A DNA stretch of 64,000 nucleotides from Spirodela intermedia. Lineage: Eukaryota; Streptophyta; Magnoliopsida; Alismatales; Araceae. The notes beneath the pieces were generated by a model that searched no databases, had not been told where the DNA came from, and worked only from the letters and a program-made list of their open reading frames with translations. Below, one piece after another: positions 1 to 13,200 of the stretch; position 1 is the first letter of the stretch, and each line of letters begins with the position of its first letter. The translations under genes and the position numbers were made by a program. Location: the NCBI GenBank assembly GCA_902729315.2, contig LR746279.1, positions 2,508,501 through 2,572,500 of the forward strand, in the 5' to 3' direction.

Positions 1-3000
1 AACCGGACCTTGCTTTCCCTAAATAGAATTAAACAAATAATAATTGCAAAAGTGAACATAAAATAGAAAAGAGAAGAACGAAGCAGCAATAATGAGGAAT
101 ATCACCTTCGAGGGTCCTTCAAGAACTCTAACAATATCTTTCATTGAGACTGTATTTCGATACCTGTCTTGGGCATTTGTTCTTCTGTCAATCTTGTTCT
201 TTATTTCCCTCAATTTAACAAGTACAACCTCAGGTTTATCAGGAATTCCTTTCAACACCTGAAAATAAGCGCCTGAAGTTAGACAGTGCAACACCACAAG
301 CAATAATATGTCACACTAATTATTTCCAGCGTACCTGGAATGCTTCCTTTTCCACACGTATGATCACACCAAAAGACATGTTGCTGGAAAATATTTAATT
401 AATTAGAAAAAATTAAACAACAAGGAAAGTTTGATGTTTTTTATTGAAAAAAATGTTGAAGTGGTGCACAAAATGGATGTAAATTATTTGCCGGCCATTA
501 ATCATAAAAAGATAAAAGAGATAATAAAAATCATAAATTATCAAGTTGACAGAAACCATGAACATAAAAGGTGTAATTAATAAATGAAGATGGATTGTCT
601 CAGCGCAACCAAGTTAGAAAAACATAAGTCTATGGTCTTACTCAAGCAACACAAGATCATGCAACTCATAGTCACCAATCTTTGTAACCCCAGAAGTAAC
701 CTCAGAACTCTCCACCACATTGTCAGCAAAGACACGTATCTGAGCATCAAAAAACATCCACAAAACATGTCATGATAATCCAACCACAGCATCAAGTCAA
801 GTCATTATGTTGTTCATGTCTAAATAAGCTTACGTGCTCTTTTGTGGTATCAGATAACATTATCAAAACATGGCTTTCAACCTTCACCACCATGCCTGTA
901 GTGCCTTCCTGGATCCCAGATATGACCTTCACATGATCACCTGGTTTGAAGTACTTGCAGAGTTCTTTTTCATTAAAAGCCAGTGTTTTCTGATAAATGC
1001 AAAGAAAATGGTCAAATTCTTGCAGCAAACGTTATGAGTATTAGTGATATGCAGCTTAAAAGCCAAACAAAATAATAAGTGACTACCGGAAGACCGGCCA
1101 TCTTTGGCCTTATATGGACATTCTCTTCCTCGACTTTCTCAACCCATCCCATCAAATTCTTCAGATCACCTCGAACAACAATGACCGCATCACCTTTCAT
1201 GAAATGGCCTTTCTTTCTATTTGAGAACAATGTCGACAGACTAGCTAGATCTCCATCTGCATCATCGCCAGGCTTCCGAAATTTCTCAAGCTCATCAAAA
1301 GTTGGTTGAATGTTTTGAGAGCTAATTGATTTCATGGAAACTGACTTATATAAAAATCCATCTTTGAAAGCCATGTTGTCAACCATTTCGAAGTACTCCC
1401 CTGTGTTGCTATCTCGTCTTCGCTCAACACGTATATGCATCTCCCTGAAAAAATAACAATCAGGTTAAATAAACCCATTTGCTAAATAACCAGGTAAAAT
1501 GATTGCAAAATCGTCGTAAGAGAAGGTTAAAAGGTAACCTGGCCTCATCAGTGTTGAAAAACCTTGGTGGAGGAAGAAAGGTTCTCTTTTTCCCGACATC
1601 CCTACCTTCCTGCCATTCACAGTGTCAAAGGAGCATTCAGCAGAGATCACCAGAAAAAAAGGAAGATAAACTGTGAAAACTTGGTGAAGCGAAATTCAGA
1701 AAAAGATTTAAATTCAGAAACGAAGTCGCATATAAATAGCACCCAATATACTGGTGCTTCCATGTTAAACTAAAATAAATAATATGATAGACACAAAGAG
1801 ACATTTACCAATTTGTTAGCAATCGTCTGTAGATCGATCCTTGGAATCAGCTTAACCGTAACCCTCTGCCTAACATTATCAACATCCACAACCTGCAACA
1901 AGGTGGAAAGGGACTAGAGGGTCAACAGAAAGTAAAAATTATACACTACAAGCCACATAAAATGACAGGTAACCATTTAAACTAACACCTGATTGTTGAA
2001 AACAGAGGCAACCATATCAAGTTAATAATAATGATAATAACGAAAGAATTATCCATACTTTTGCAAGGTCTCCCTTATATATTCCTAGCTTCATTCGGAC
2101 CCATGTATCCCTTGTAAGATCAATACTTTTGCTTTCAACAGAAAGAACATCAGTCATCTCTTTAATAGGAACCAGTTGTACTTTCATGGAGAAAATATTG
2201 CGCAGTCCTTTGCATGCCTGTTCATGCAGAATGATTAGGTGACAAAAGCCGAAAATGTTAGGAACATAAGACCAGTGACAACAACCATCAATAAAAAATT
2301 ACCTCTTTCACATGAGCTTCTTTGTCTGCTTCAACATATATGTAATTCTTAAGATGGTCTAGAGCAATAGCTGACCTAATATGCAATTCAGCTCCTTTAT
2401 CAAAATACTTCTGCATAAGGCAGATGGCAGCCTCACGCTCATGGCCCATCTAAACAAGTTAGATAGTCAATTAACAGAAGCACTTAACAAGAAAATAAAT
2501 ATACGACAAGAAAAGACTATGCAAAGTCATACCATGCACTTAACCATCCACAATTTTGGATCTTTAACTGATGGCAAAAGAGCCTGCTGTTCAACTTCAG
2601 TTGCCTCCTCACCATATTCTATGTGACTGGACCTTGCATATCTTTCATGTAATTGCTGTCTCAGCTCATCAACATCTAGTTGATCTTCTGGTTGCATTAA
2701 AATTGATGGTCGGCGATGTATTGCCCTTTCTTCATCATCGCGCAGCTCAGCTCCACCATCAACAAAAAAATCTGCACATTACAGGATAAGAGACTTAAAA
2801 TGTGAGAAATAATCTTACATAGCATTGCAAGAAAACTGTCTTTAGAAGTATAAATATATGCAAGCATCTGGATTTGCCCAAAACCCAGACAGGCACTTTA
2901 TCTCTCGATTTGACCACAATCCAAGAAAACTGGAAAGGATTAAGAGAATGCGTACAAGGATTTAAACAAATTCGTGTCATTTGGTCAGCAAATTAGTAAA

Positions 3001-4702
3001 TTATTTCCGGGAAATCGAATGAGCTAGAGACCTTGCGAATTTTCTACAAGGAAAAACCGAAAATCTGGACCACAGCTTTTTTTGAGGAACCTTTACATCA
3101 ACAATGGAACATGAAAGGTCTAGGGCCAATTCTTTTGACAGCCTCATGATATCTAGTTATTAGAATCATCATCTTCTTAGGAGAAGCATCCCCACTCGAT
3201 TACTATGCCATTAACCACAGTGAATATGGAAATAAGCATTTCCATGAAGCATTACGATTAATAAATCCTTGACAATAGGGGTAAACAGAGATGCATAATT
3301 TTAGCCATATAGTCAGTGGGAAAGCAAAGGGACTGTTTGATGACCTAAATACTGTTATCGTCTTTAAGATTTACAAAAAAGCAAGAAGTAAGGTGACTGA
3401 CTTTTGAATAAACAGAATCACAACATCACAGCTCACTACTACATCGAATCTACGTGATTAACCAAAGAACTATCAAATGCGCGAAATGAATTATTAGAAA
3501 CCGTGTGAACTATATCTATTTAATAAACATGTGATAATCATATGACTTTTAATTAATGAGAGTAATTTCCTATGTGATAGAACTGTTACATATGCTACAT
3601 GGTGAGAAATGCACGCCTGACACCTTTTTTAAAGGCAGATAACTCCATATTTCTGAACCGTACACAACGTCTATGAAGAGAGAAATTCAACAGTGACTGC
3701 TACTTGAACAAACCAAATGATAATACTTATTGGCGAACACTGTCCATAAATATATATCCCAAAGCTTTATCGCACATCAAAAAATTGATTAGACATTCAT
3801 TCAAAATTCTGCATTTAATTCACTGATGGTAGAAGCATGGGCTCTATTAGGGAAGGAAATCATAGGGTTACAGTCGGCTCCACATTATCAAATATATATC
3901 GCAGTTCTCTTCTGACACTCCATGCAACATATGTATGCCCCGTAGCACGGACTAATGTCTAGTCCCCGAGTACTCTAACAGACCGTCAGTTCTTTAAGCT
4001 TATCACAAGATACAGATAACATGCGAAATCTTGTGACATCTTGGGTTACTATGCAAGGTTGCTTGCGTGAGATGAACTCATAAATCTTTTGCACGAATTG
4101 ATATTATCGGTTCCACTGTTTCAAGGGGCTCCTGAAAACCTAATAATTATTTTCCGGGAAAACGACCCGAAATCAAAGCTTTAGGCTTTTCCTAGCCAGA
4201 GGCAACGCCTCTTTGATTAGCAATAAGCATGGCGAAACCCCCAGCGCACCCTAGTTACAGCTGAATTAACCATTTATTAAGTCTCAACTGTTTTCCACAG
4301 AACACGAAGGAACCAGAAAATGAAAAGACACAAAAAACAGGAAAAAGATGAAGTGAATCGGGGTTAAAATCTAATGCAGCGCAACATACCGTCCTCTCCT
4401 TCCTCCTCTTCCTCCTCCTCCTCGTCCGACATCACCGTGGCCTCAATGTCAAAAAACTGAGACCCCGACCGCTTCCGGTTCCTTCTGCGGCGGTCCCCGA
4501 CATCCTCCTCTTCCTCCTCTTCCTCTTCCTCATCCTCGTCCTCCACGGCGACGTCGTCGATGAAATCCGATCGCCTCCGCTTCTTCCCTCCTCTACGCCC
4601 AGCCGGCTCCTCTTCCTCCTCTTCGTCCTCCTCTTCCAAATCCTCTTCTTCTTCCTCATCCTCCTCCTCCTCCTCGTACTCGTCGCGGCGCCCTCGAGCC
4701 AT
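1..4702 (-). CDS. SPT5: Transcription elongation factor SPT5, N-terminal 614 codons (3' part outside window)
   Basis: SPT5 is the large subunit of DSIF (SPT4/SPT5), which rides on RNA polymerase II in the nucleus and controls pausing, elongation and capping. Minus-strand exons: 4702-4392, 2771-2533, 2449-2303, 2217-2059, 1892-1809, 1609-1539, 1444-1087, 989-835, 739-642, 383-335, 258-106 and 18-1 (continues off the left edge). All complete introns are GT-AG, and the in-window coding length is 1,842 nt. Visible: an acidic Glu/Asp/Arg-rich N terminus (about 1-100), a conserved segment with DDEERAIHRRPSI, the NGN domain (about 175-265), then KOW modules near 270-295 (KGDLAKVVDVD), 410-445 (GHFMKGDAVIVV), 470-505 (FKPGDHVKVISG) and 595 onward (GPSK/GKQGPV). 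The start at 4702 (MARGRRDE) is chosen because the frame upstream has no ATG, only a TTG. Intron 1 is about 1.6 kb. The C-terminal repeat region is not in the window. Identification is very secure. Confidence 0.95.
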
Positions 4703-4836
4703 CACCTCCGGCACGGCGGAGCAACGAGCGGCGCGAGGCGGCGACTGAAAGAACCACAAACAGACAGAAATGGGGACAAGGGACCTCCCTCTTTCACAGT
4801 AGCTCCATCAAGGATTATAAAGGTGACATACCCAAT

Positions 4837-5240
4837 ACCTGTTAAGAACCCGATATCCACCTATATACCCCATTTAGATCCGATAACAGTATCGAACCAT
4901 TCGCCCCATTATATATCCGGATATCAATCAGACACTTGTTCGATACTCGTTCAGCACACTGAATCCATTTACATACCCATTAAGATCCTATAATTATTAT
5001 CGGATATTACCGTTACCCGTCGTGTCGAATGGGTCCTCCCATTTTTTGGGAATCATTACGGGCCGTTTATGTATCCGGAAAGCTATCCGTATACCCGTTA
5101 AGAACCCGATATCCATCATCTCCCATTTAAAATCCGTAACATTTAGGGACCGATTTCGGATATTAGCTTTACCAGTTACGTTAATGGGTCCTCCCATTTA
5201 TCCAAAACCCGTTTCATTCGGATATCGGATACTTGCCTCA
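4837..5240. repeat. Two diverged copies of a CCCGTTAAGAACCCGATATCC-type repeat
   Basis: The string GTTAAGAACCCGATATCCA occurs at about 4841 and again at about 5098. Each copy is followed, after indels, by a CGGATATTA segment and then by ATGGGTCCTCCCATTT (about 5027 and 5183). Copy starts are about 256 bp apart. The CCCGT/ACGGG and GGATATC composition recalls repeats seen near plant hAT-type elements, but no transposase is present and the assignment is a guess. Confidence 0.6.
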
Positions 5241-5258
5241 ACCCCGTTGACTGTGACT

Positions 5259-5880
5259 GGTGGTGACCCCATTAGATGTCTGGGCCATCACCTGGAGAGA
5301 GAAAGCTGTGGTGTTGTGTAAACCCATCTTGAATCTAGGTAGAGAGAGAAGAGAGATGATAGAGAGATAGAAACGAGATTAGTAATGGCACAAGATGCCC
5401 CTTCTCTCATAGATAACGGCCGAGAACTCTAGAGAGGCATGACTCTTAGGAGGACTATCTCTCATCCCCCTCCTTCGCTCTTTCTCTCTCTAAGTCCTCA
5501 CAAACTGTTCACATGTTGGGTGAAGTCACTGCTTCTTTGTGGGTGATCTTGAGACACAGAAACAGCAATGTAGAACAGAAACCGGGCGTTGAGATCACAA
5601 CATGTGTCTCTCTCTCTCTCTTCTCTCTCTTCTCTCTCTATCTAGTTTCAAGATGAGTTTACACTTAACCCCACATCTTTCTCTCTCTAACCCCACATCT
5701 TTCACTTTGTAAGTGATGGCCCAGATATATAATGGGGTGGGGTCACCTCTAGAATCTCTGTTCTGTCTATCTATTATCTCTCTCCTCTCTCTCTCTCTCT
5801 AGATTCAAGATGGTTTTACACTCAACACCACATCTTTCTCTCTCTACGTGATGTCCCAAGTATCTAATAGGGACACCACC
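5259..5880. mobile_element. 622-bp foldback / MITE-like element with ~95-bp imperfect inverted arms
   Basis: The left arm (about 5259-5353, starting GGTGGTGACCCCATTAGAT) is imperfectly complementary to the right arm (about 5786-5880, ending CTAATAGGGACACCACC). Both arms contain a GAGAGAGAAAG run, a TGTGGTGTT run and CATCTTGAATCTAG in the same order when one is reversed. A third related segment lies at about 5637-5752 in the right-arm orientation. I see no clear target-site duplication. A direct repeat of about 95 bp beginning ATTAGTAATGGCA occurs at about 5378-5470 (inside) and again at about 5882-5975 (just outside the right arm). There is no coding capacity. The foldback class is inferred from structure only. 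Confidence 0.6.
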
Positions 5881-7236
5881 AATTAGTAATGGCAAAAGAT
5901 ATCCATTCTCTCATAGATAATGGCCAAGAATTCTAGACCAGCATAACTCTAAGGAGGGCTTGCCCCCATCCCTATCTATAGGGAATAATTTCTTATGATT
6001 CTTACAAACATAATGAAAATATCCAAAAGTTGTAACATAATATTTACCAAAATTAGCAGAAAAGGAAATTAATATTAAAACAGTTTCTAACTCTATAAAT
6101 ATAACAAGTGATCCATATAATTTTGGGCTTAACTTTTTGACTTTTGAGCTTGAACTTGTCTAGGACCTTCTAACCTTTTGTAGTATATGCTTTTGCATTA
6201 TCAAGTCATCTGGGTCAACGGATTTGGGTGCTTCCCTCTTTCTTGGAAAAGTGTTCTAAATTATATTACACTACAATCAATCACGAGAATTTAAAAGGAG
6301 AAAATAGAAAACAATTATATAATAATGTCTTACATGTCTATGATGATGTCTTTGATTGATGGGTAGACGTTGTATCTTTTCAAAGAATTATCTCACTCAT
6401 TTTTTATTATTCATAGAAACGCCTTGATCATATGTGTGTCCACATTCTATTCATATTTAATTCTATTTTCAGGAACCAGATTCATTGGACCAATCTTTAA
6501 GAAAATATTTTACATAAATCATGCTATTCGTCTTGTATTAATACATGATCTGATTACTTTGTAAACATATATTTACTATATATTTATTAAAAAATTATAA
6601 TCATTATGTTATAAAAATCTGATTATCCCTATATCTTTGTGATCATTATCACTTACTAAATTTGAACGAATCGGATTAAAAAAAATGCATCTTATTCCAG
6701 GATACCATGTGCTTTATGAAAAGAAAGATACCATGATACTAGTTGTGATCAGGATTGGAGTCAACCACTGCAGGGCTCATGTAGTGGTGGAGATAATGTG
6801 GGATGATGATGAACACCACTTTCAATGGTCCACTCTTCTCCATTTAATTTTCTGCTGATTATAAAGCTAAAGTTACTGCTGAGAGAAGTATTCATAAACC
6901 CCCATGAACATGCCCATTTTCTGATCTCATGAAAATACTATTTTCATACATGAGTGTAAGGTTTTTTTTTAAAAAGGAGAGAAAAAACCAGCTTTCTGTG
7001 AGATTCTTTGCCTCGATCTATCTGATCAGTGAAACATGACTTCCCACATTTCTGGACTCAATTGAAGGAGCTCTTGATGGGTTTATCTAATTTCCAGACA
7101 CTCAATCCAGCTGCACGTTGACTAAAGATGGGTTCTTGGATTCAACAAAAGTCCACCCCATCAGCTGCCTCATTACTAAAGATGCTGCACCCCGGATTTG
7201 ATGATCAAATCTCTTCCCCAGTCTAAATAACTTGTA

Positions 7237-10200
7237 TCAGTAACCAAGACGATCATTCAAGGATGTTCGTCCATCACCCGATTGCCCTACAAAAAATTGA
7301 GAAGAAGTTTATTTCTTTTTAAAATCTTTATCAAAGGATCAAATATGGATTAGGCTCAGAAAATAATCTGTAGAATAGTCTAAACCCTGTTGGACCACAC
7401 AAGGGCTTCTTTCCATTTATAGTAAAAAAAAAAAAACTCACCTTCAGGAGGCACCCATTCCTCATAATCGGGGCTTCTCTCGAGGAAGGATGGCCTCTCT
7501 GGACCAAGCACTCTCTTGGTTTTCTTCTTCTTCTTCTTCTTCTCTGATTCATCTCCACCAGGGAGCAGCTGATCACTCTCCGTCATCTCATCCTCTGGCA
7601 CAATGTACCCTCGTTTATGCTTTAGCAGCAGTGCCACAGCGTCTGCGACCGCAGTTTCTGCCTCAACTGAGGTGGAAGTAGACGCCATTGAAGCTTCTCC
7701 TTCGGGCAATTTAGGGTTCTCGGCTTGCTTCCGCTTTCGGATGATTAAACCTGGCGCTGCATCTTCTATACCCTCCCCATCAACCAAGATCTTCCTATCT
7801 TTATAGTCCACAAACTCATCAGTTGTCTCATCAGCTTCCAAGACACCCTCTTTCTGGCCCTCGGCAGATTCACCTTCCTTCACAGCCCCCAGCCACTGAG
7901 GCTTGGAGACACTGTACACTGGGGTTTCGCCCTCTATCTGGCCATGAGACTCTGCTTTGTCCCCAGCTGGAGGTTCTTCGGCCTGCAGAGGGCCTGGAGG
8001 AGACGGCCCAGTTGAAGGCTTCTCTACCACAGAGATCTTCTTACTCTCAGAAGTAGTCTTCTTGGTGATGCTGGGGGTAGAAGAAGCATCAACATGGGTT
8101 GGTCTGGGTTCCAGCTTCTTAGATTCCCTTTTCTTGGCTGCTTCCCCGCTTGGATCGGCGATCTTCAGCAAGTACAATATCCTGTCTAATTCAGATTTTA
8201 GGGCAGATAACTCGCCCTGAATTCGGGTAGTTTTATCCAGCACTGGTACAAACAGAGATAAAATAACCAGGAAGTGCATTAGTTTTCATATTTCCATAAA
8301 TGTAATAAAATGGGTGTTCAGTGAAACCAGTACTGATCGATCACATGAGAAGAAGCATCAGAGCAAATGTATCTCACATGACTTATGTGGAAGTTAGCAT
8401 GACGAGGAGGGCCACTGGCTTCAGTCCCTCAAAGCAGACACTCAAAATGATGGAATTACCAAAGATATCAATGGATCATGAGGGCTGAGTGGACTTTCGT
8501 CCTCCACAGGGTTGAGAAAAATTCTTTTTTCAGCGCTGAATGTTCTTGTCAGATGGCCACATTTATGTACAATTATAGAACGTAATAAACCAAATACATC
8601 AGGCCAACATCCTTATACATATGCACATATTAGGAACAGCATGAGAACTAGAAAAACTCCACGGGCAAGGATCTGTACAAGGATCAAGAAAACGTATGGC
8701 TTTTCAGAGCCTTGAGATGAATGATATGCTGAATATTACCTCATTTATAGGCTGTGTCAGGTTATGAAAAAAAGCATCACAAGTGGGTGGCTATATGAAT
8801 ATGTCAATTGTTTGTGACTTAAATGATAATTTACTAATTGTGTACAAACGTGAACCGGATCTCTATGTTCGTGAAGGAAAATGATACTCTGTAGAAATTT
8901 AAAGAGTTCTCTATGTTCTCGATGACAGGGGTGTCTTTAGAAAGAAAAAAAACATATGAAGAACATCCTTACCTAGTTGGGATGAAAGCCCTGTCATGTA
9001 TGCGTCAAGTTCATCACCCTCTTCCAGACCCTGAGTCGCAGAGACCATCTTAGAGTTCTCTTCCTGCAAGAGGTTTGTCTTCTCTTCCATTTGCTTGACA
9101 AGGATTTCCTTTTTGTCAAGAAGTGTTTCGGCAGTTTCAACAATCTGCTGCTCACCAGACTTTTTAAGTTGAGGCTTCTTTGTTCGATCATAAAACTCAT
9201 CGTCATCACTGACTCATGCAAAGGAATCAAAAACAAAATTTTAGTGTTCAAAAAATGTTGCTTAGAAAGAAAGTTTCTGAATAACTTTATTGCCCAAAGT
9301 GGAATCCACCAGAAAAGCTAGAAATCAAGTGAAAGAACATAAAAATATTCAATCTTGGATGCTAATTTTCTCTGCCAGCACATTTTTACAGCATTTCAAA
9401 GGTGATATAAAACGTTAAACAATAATTTACATGGATTATTTGTATTTAGAGGCAAATCGTCGCGACAAGTTTCACAGATTAACGAAGTTCAGATGGGCAC
9501 TCAAGTTCGCTTGTTTTTCCCAAGATACAACGTAACTCTTGTTTGAGAGGTCACCATGAACAAATTCAATGTCATGTAGAACTGCATGGACATCATTGGA
9601 AGATTCTCATTTCGGTAGGGAATAAATTCATCTTTTTTGGATACTATTTATAGAATTGGTCCGATATAATACGATATGCATGGCGTCAAGCAGTAAAACA
9701 AAAAAAAAGGAAGAAAAGAGCTCTATCAATTCAATCGCGGATGTCAATACGAAATTTATTGAGCCTTCCAATCTAGGATAATGTTTTATAGCAATGTTGT
9801 TGATCAAAACAATGACTCATCGTGACCTATTCATTCTAGACAACTTTTTTTTGGGACCAGTACACGTCCAATCAGCACATATCATCTAACATCATGAACG
9901 TTACAAGATGAACTGTCATGATCAGTCACCAAGGTATTTCTTACGTAGAGTTTAAATTTGAAGAACCAAATAGTCAAACAATTGCATAATTGCGCATTGC
10001 CCTTTTCTCCGTATTTTTTCAGTATGTGCACAATAGCGTTCAAGAAAGTGGTAAAAATCACAAAATGTTTAACAGTTATCCTTTATTACCTTAGGATCAC
10101 GTCTTCATCTTCATCCTGGGTAGTACCCTTTTTCTTACCATAAGTCTTTACACGTGCACCTATACTCTCTTGGATACTTTCATTCAAAGTTTCTTCCAAG

Positions 10201-13200
10201 CTATCCAGCTCTTCCATAATCTGATGAGCACACGAACATTAGTTAAAAATCGAAATTAGTATTCATTAACAAAAATAACTGGATGCCCACTGATGAGTAT
10301 TCCAAGGAAAATCGAAGATCTCTGACCTGGGCCATCCGTTGTTCATTTCTAGCAATCTGAGTCTGCTGGCCCTGAGTTAGACCACCTTGAGAAATGTCTT
10401 TTGCTCGGATGGAATCAATTTCTTTCCGCATATTAGCAACCTTTAGAAAAAAAAATATTTATAATATTTTTTTTATAAGGTCAATAAGGTGTAAGGTTTC
10501 AAGAGGAAAGATGCACAAGCTTGCGAAAAAAAAGTTTATTCGGGATTATTTGGTCCTTTCTTAAATGAAAATCCATGCCAACTAAAAATGAAGAAATAGC
10601 CAATATAAAGAAATGAGTTGGGGACTCGCTCCTCATGTTAACAAAAAAATTTGAAAAAGAAAAGCAGAAGGAAATCAACTAGCGTGATGCAGTTTATGAC
10701 CAAATGACCATTTTAGAAAATTAAAAATGAATTACACAGACATTTACCAAATGCTAGAAACAACCTACACATCCAGCAAGCCTCTTCAAAGCTATGAATC
10801 AATGTCCATAAAAAAATACCACTCAACAAAGTAAACTTCTTGGAGGAACTTCATCCAGGAGATAGACTAAGGTTAGGAGAGAAGTTTTCCCTCAACCATC
10901 TAATACATTCCTCAATAGAGAAGTTTTTTGGTTGACTGTTTTTGCATTTGTTTGGCTAGATTCCAAATACCTCAAATTCTCAGTTGGGAATCTTCGTTAG
11001 TTTCCTGTCACTTTTATGGGAAGTAAATCAGGTGAATCAACGAAGGGATCATTCTCCCAAGGCTTTTATCAGCAGTGAAAAAGATGCCAAGATCATAAGG
11101 GTATCAAATTCTTTACGAAATAAAGTAGAGGGATCTATCAACAACATCAAAATGCTTGGGATGACAAAGGCAGTGAGCCATCAGGCGACAAAGCAACACA
11201 TTAGAAGACGCTTAGGTCAGGTTCGATTTCAGATATCTTTCAAAACAACTAAGAATAAATCGTCTGCTGAATAAGCAATAATATAAAGTCTATAAACACT
11301 TATTTTCTGCTTGAGATTGTAATATGAATGAACTAAAATAAATTTAAATTAGCAGTGAGGGTAGATTCTCATACAATTCCAAAGTTCCAAGCTCAGAATG
11401 AAAGCCATGCACAGAACCAAGGAAAGCCCAAAATTGGTGGGCCAGGAAACCTGGAAACACGATAAAGTTGAGAAGGCCCAAAAAGGCGCAAAATCAGATT
11501 ATGCTCAAATAAACCACGTGACGTGGCAACGTTTTAGTGTAACTGATATTTTTGAAAGTCCTTTTGACTTTGTTTCCTAAATTGATCCGATGTTTAGGGG
11601 AGCCACAGCTGATTCTCGGCCTATTTAATGGCCAGCTCGCTGTAACCCAAAAAGATCTTGGTTAGTATGATTTTTTTCCCCATTGAGGTGTCCCTTTGCT
11701 TGTGGGTTTAAGCATTCCCTTTTGTAGATTCAAGGGTGTTAGACTATGTAATTCTGTGAGTCTGGGCCAAACCGGCCCATCTAAGTCCATCTGGAGTCTA
11801 GTATGAATACCAGACTCTAAAGATTCGGGTTTGTGAGAGAGTCTTCTTTTCAGATGATGATTGTGATGGTTTTTCACCATCAGCTCCATTCTAACAGCCT
11901 TTTGATCCTTTTGGATTCAAGGGTCGCCGCAGTCAATCCTCAATCCGTGGATTCAGGGCCAAGTTTCTTAGCCTCCATCAAGGTCTAGTCCAGTTTATTG
12001 GGCCAAGTTTCCTTAGCTCTTCAGAAGATTTATTGGGCCAAGTTTCCTTAGCTCTAAGTCGGGTTCTTCCCCAAATGATGCATCATTAGCTAATACAACA
12101 CGGACAGCCAATCAAATACTGATCTGCACCACATGATCTGATCCAGGGAGGGGATTCTGATCTGACTTCAATGCAGAAAAACGGCACAAAAACAGGCCAC
12201 GCTGGCCACTAATCAATAATAGATCTTCCCCCATCTTGCCAAGAGAAAGTAAAAAGGGGCATTTGACAATATCTTGTCCCTGGTTGAAACAATGTCGAGA
12301 AAGCCAATCCAGACAAAAATGAGATACATAACAAGAAGCATACAGAAAAAGACGAAAACGTAAAGGGATGATCAGCACTTCAAGGTAAGCACACGCATAA
12401 AAACAGAAGCAATTCACAAAAAAAAAATTAATACGACAAGATTTAGATAACCTACAGCAGCATCATAATGATTGCTCAAGGAGAACCACAGGCTGCCGAA
12501 ATGTTAAAAATAAAATCTGTGATACTATTTCTAACCTTTTCCATTCGTTTGATGATTTTGCTTCGTGTTTTTTCCTGTCTTTCAGTAAGTTGCCCTCTGT
12601 AAGTTTGCCAGGTTACCTCTTCTGCGTCATTCTAAGAGCCAGGGATTAATTAGATAATTAAAGAAAATAAATAAACCTATTTAGAATGTGTGTAGTGCCC
12701 AAAGATTTTGCAAGTGGGGGAAATAAATCTCACCGAAAAGATACAAATCAAACAAAAGATCCATCAATTCTATATAAACGTGGATATGCTATTTTAGACA
12801 TAAGAATGGAAACTTTCTCCAGGTTTGTGCCAACAAAGAAGACATTTTTTCATATTTAAGAAATTTTCATTCGACAAAATTTTTAAAAATGTGACAGGTT
12901 TGAAAGAAACTGGATTCAATCTGGTTTGCAGATAATCCTACTTTTGAAAATAAATAAAGCTTAGATGACTAAGTCACCTCACTGATATCCTCGATTGCAT
13001 CCTCAGCCATCCCCCAAGAGATGCCATCCTTCATGGAGGCTTCAACTCTTGCACGCGAAAGAGAAGCCTCACGATCATGCATTTCCTCTAGAAGCTTAGC
13101 ATTTCTTAACTTCTTCAGGTCACCTTCCTATACAAAGCTCAAGAAGTTACTTCAGATTATGCCCGTGTGCATCCTACTGTGTCATGGAAAAAATATCAAC

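Larger units (their letters stand above)
4703..7236. other. Spacer between SPT5 and the FHA gene
   Basis: No coding gene could be supported here. The right side of SPT5 (from 4703) must hold its promoter and 5' leader. The left end of the FHA gene (below 7237) must hold its 3' UTR. Between them lie a degenerate repeat (about 4837-5240), a foldback element (5259-5880), a CT/GA-rich stretch, and then AT-rich DNA from about 5980 to 7200 in which I see nothing specific. The short open frames here have no recognisable protein similarity. Confidence 0.6.

Noticed and set aside
4700-4759. Upstream extension of SPT5 beginning MWFFQSPP
   Set aside because: The codon at 4759-4757 is TTG, not ATG. The first ATG in frame is 4702, giving MARGRRDE.
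10984-11274. 96-aa plus-strand open frame in an FHA-gene intron
   Set aside because: No similarity that I recognise and antisense to an intron; not supported as a gene.
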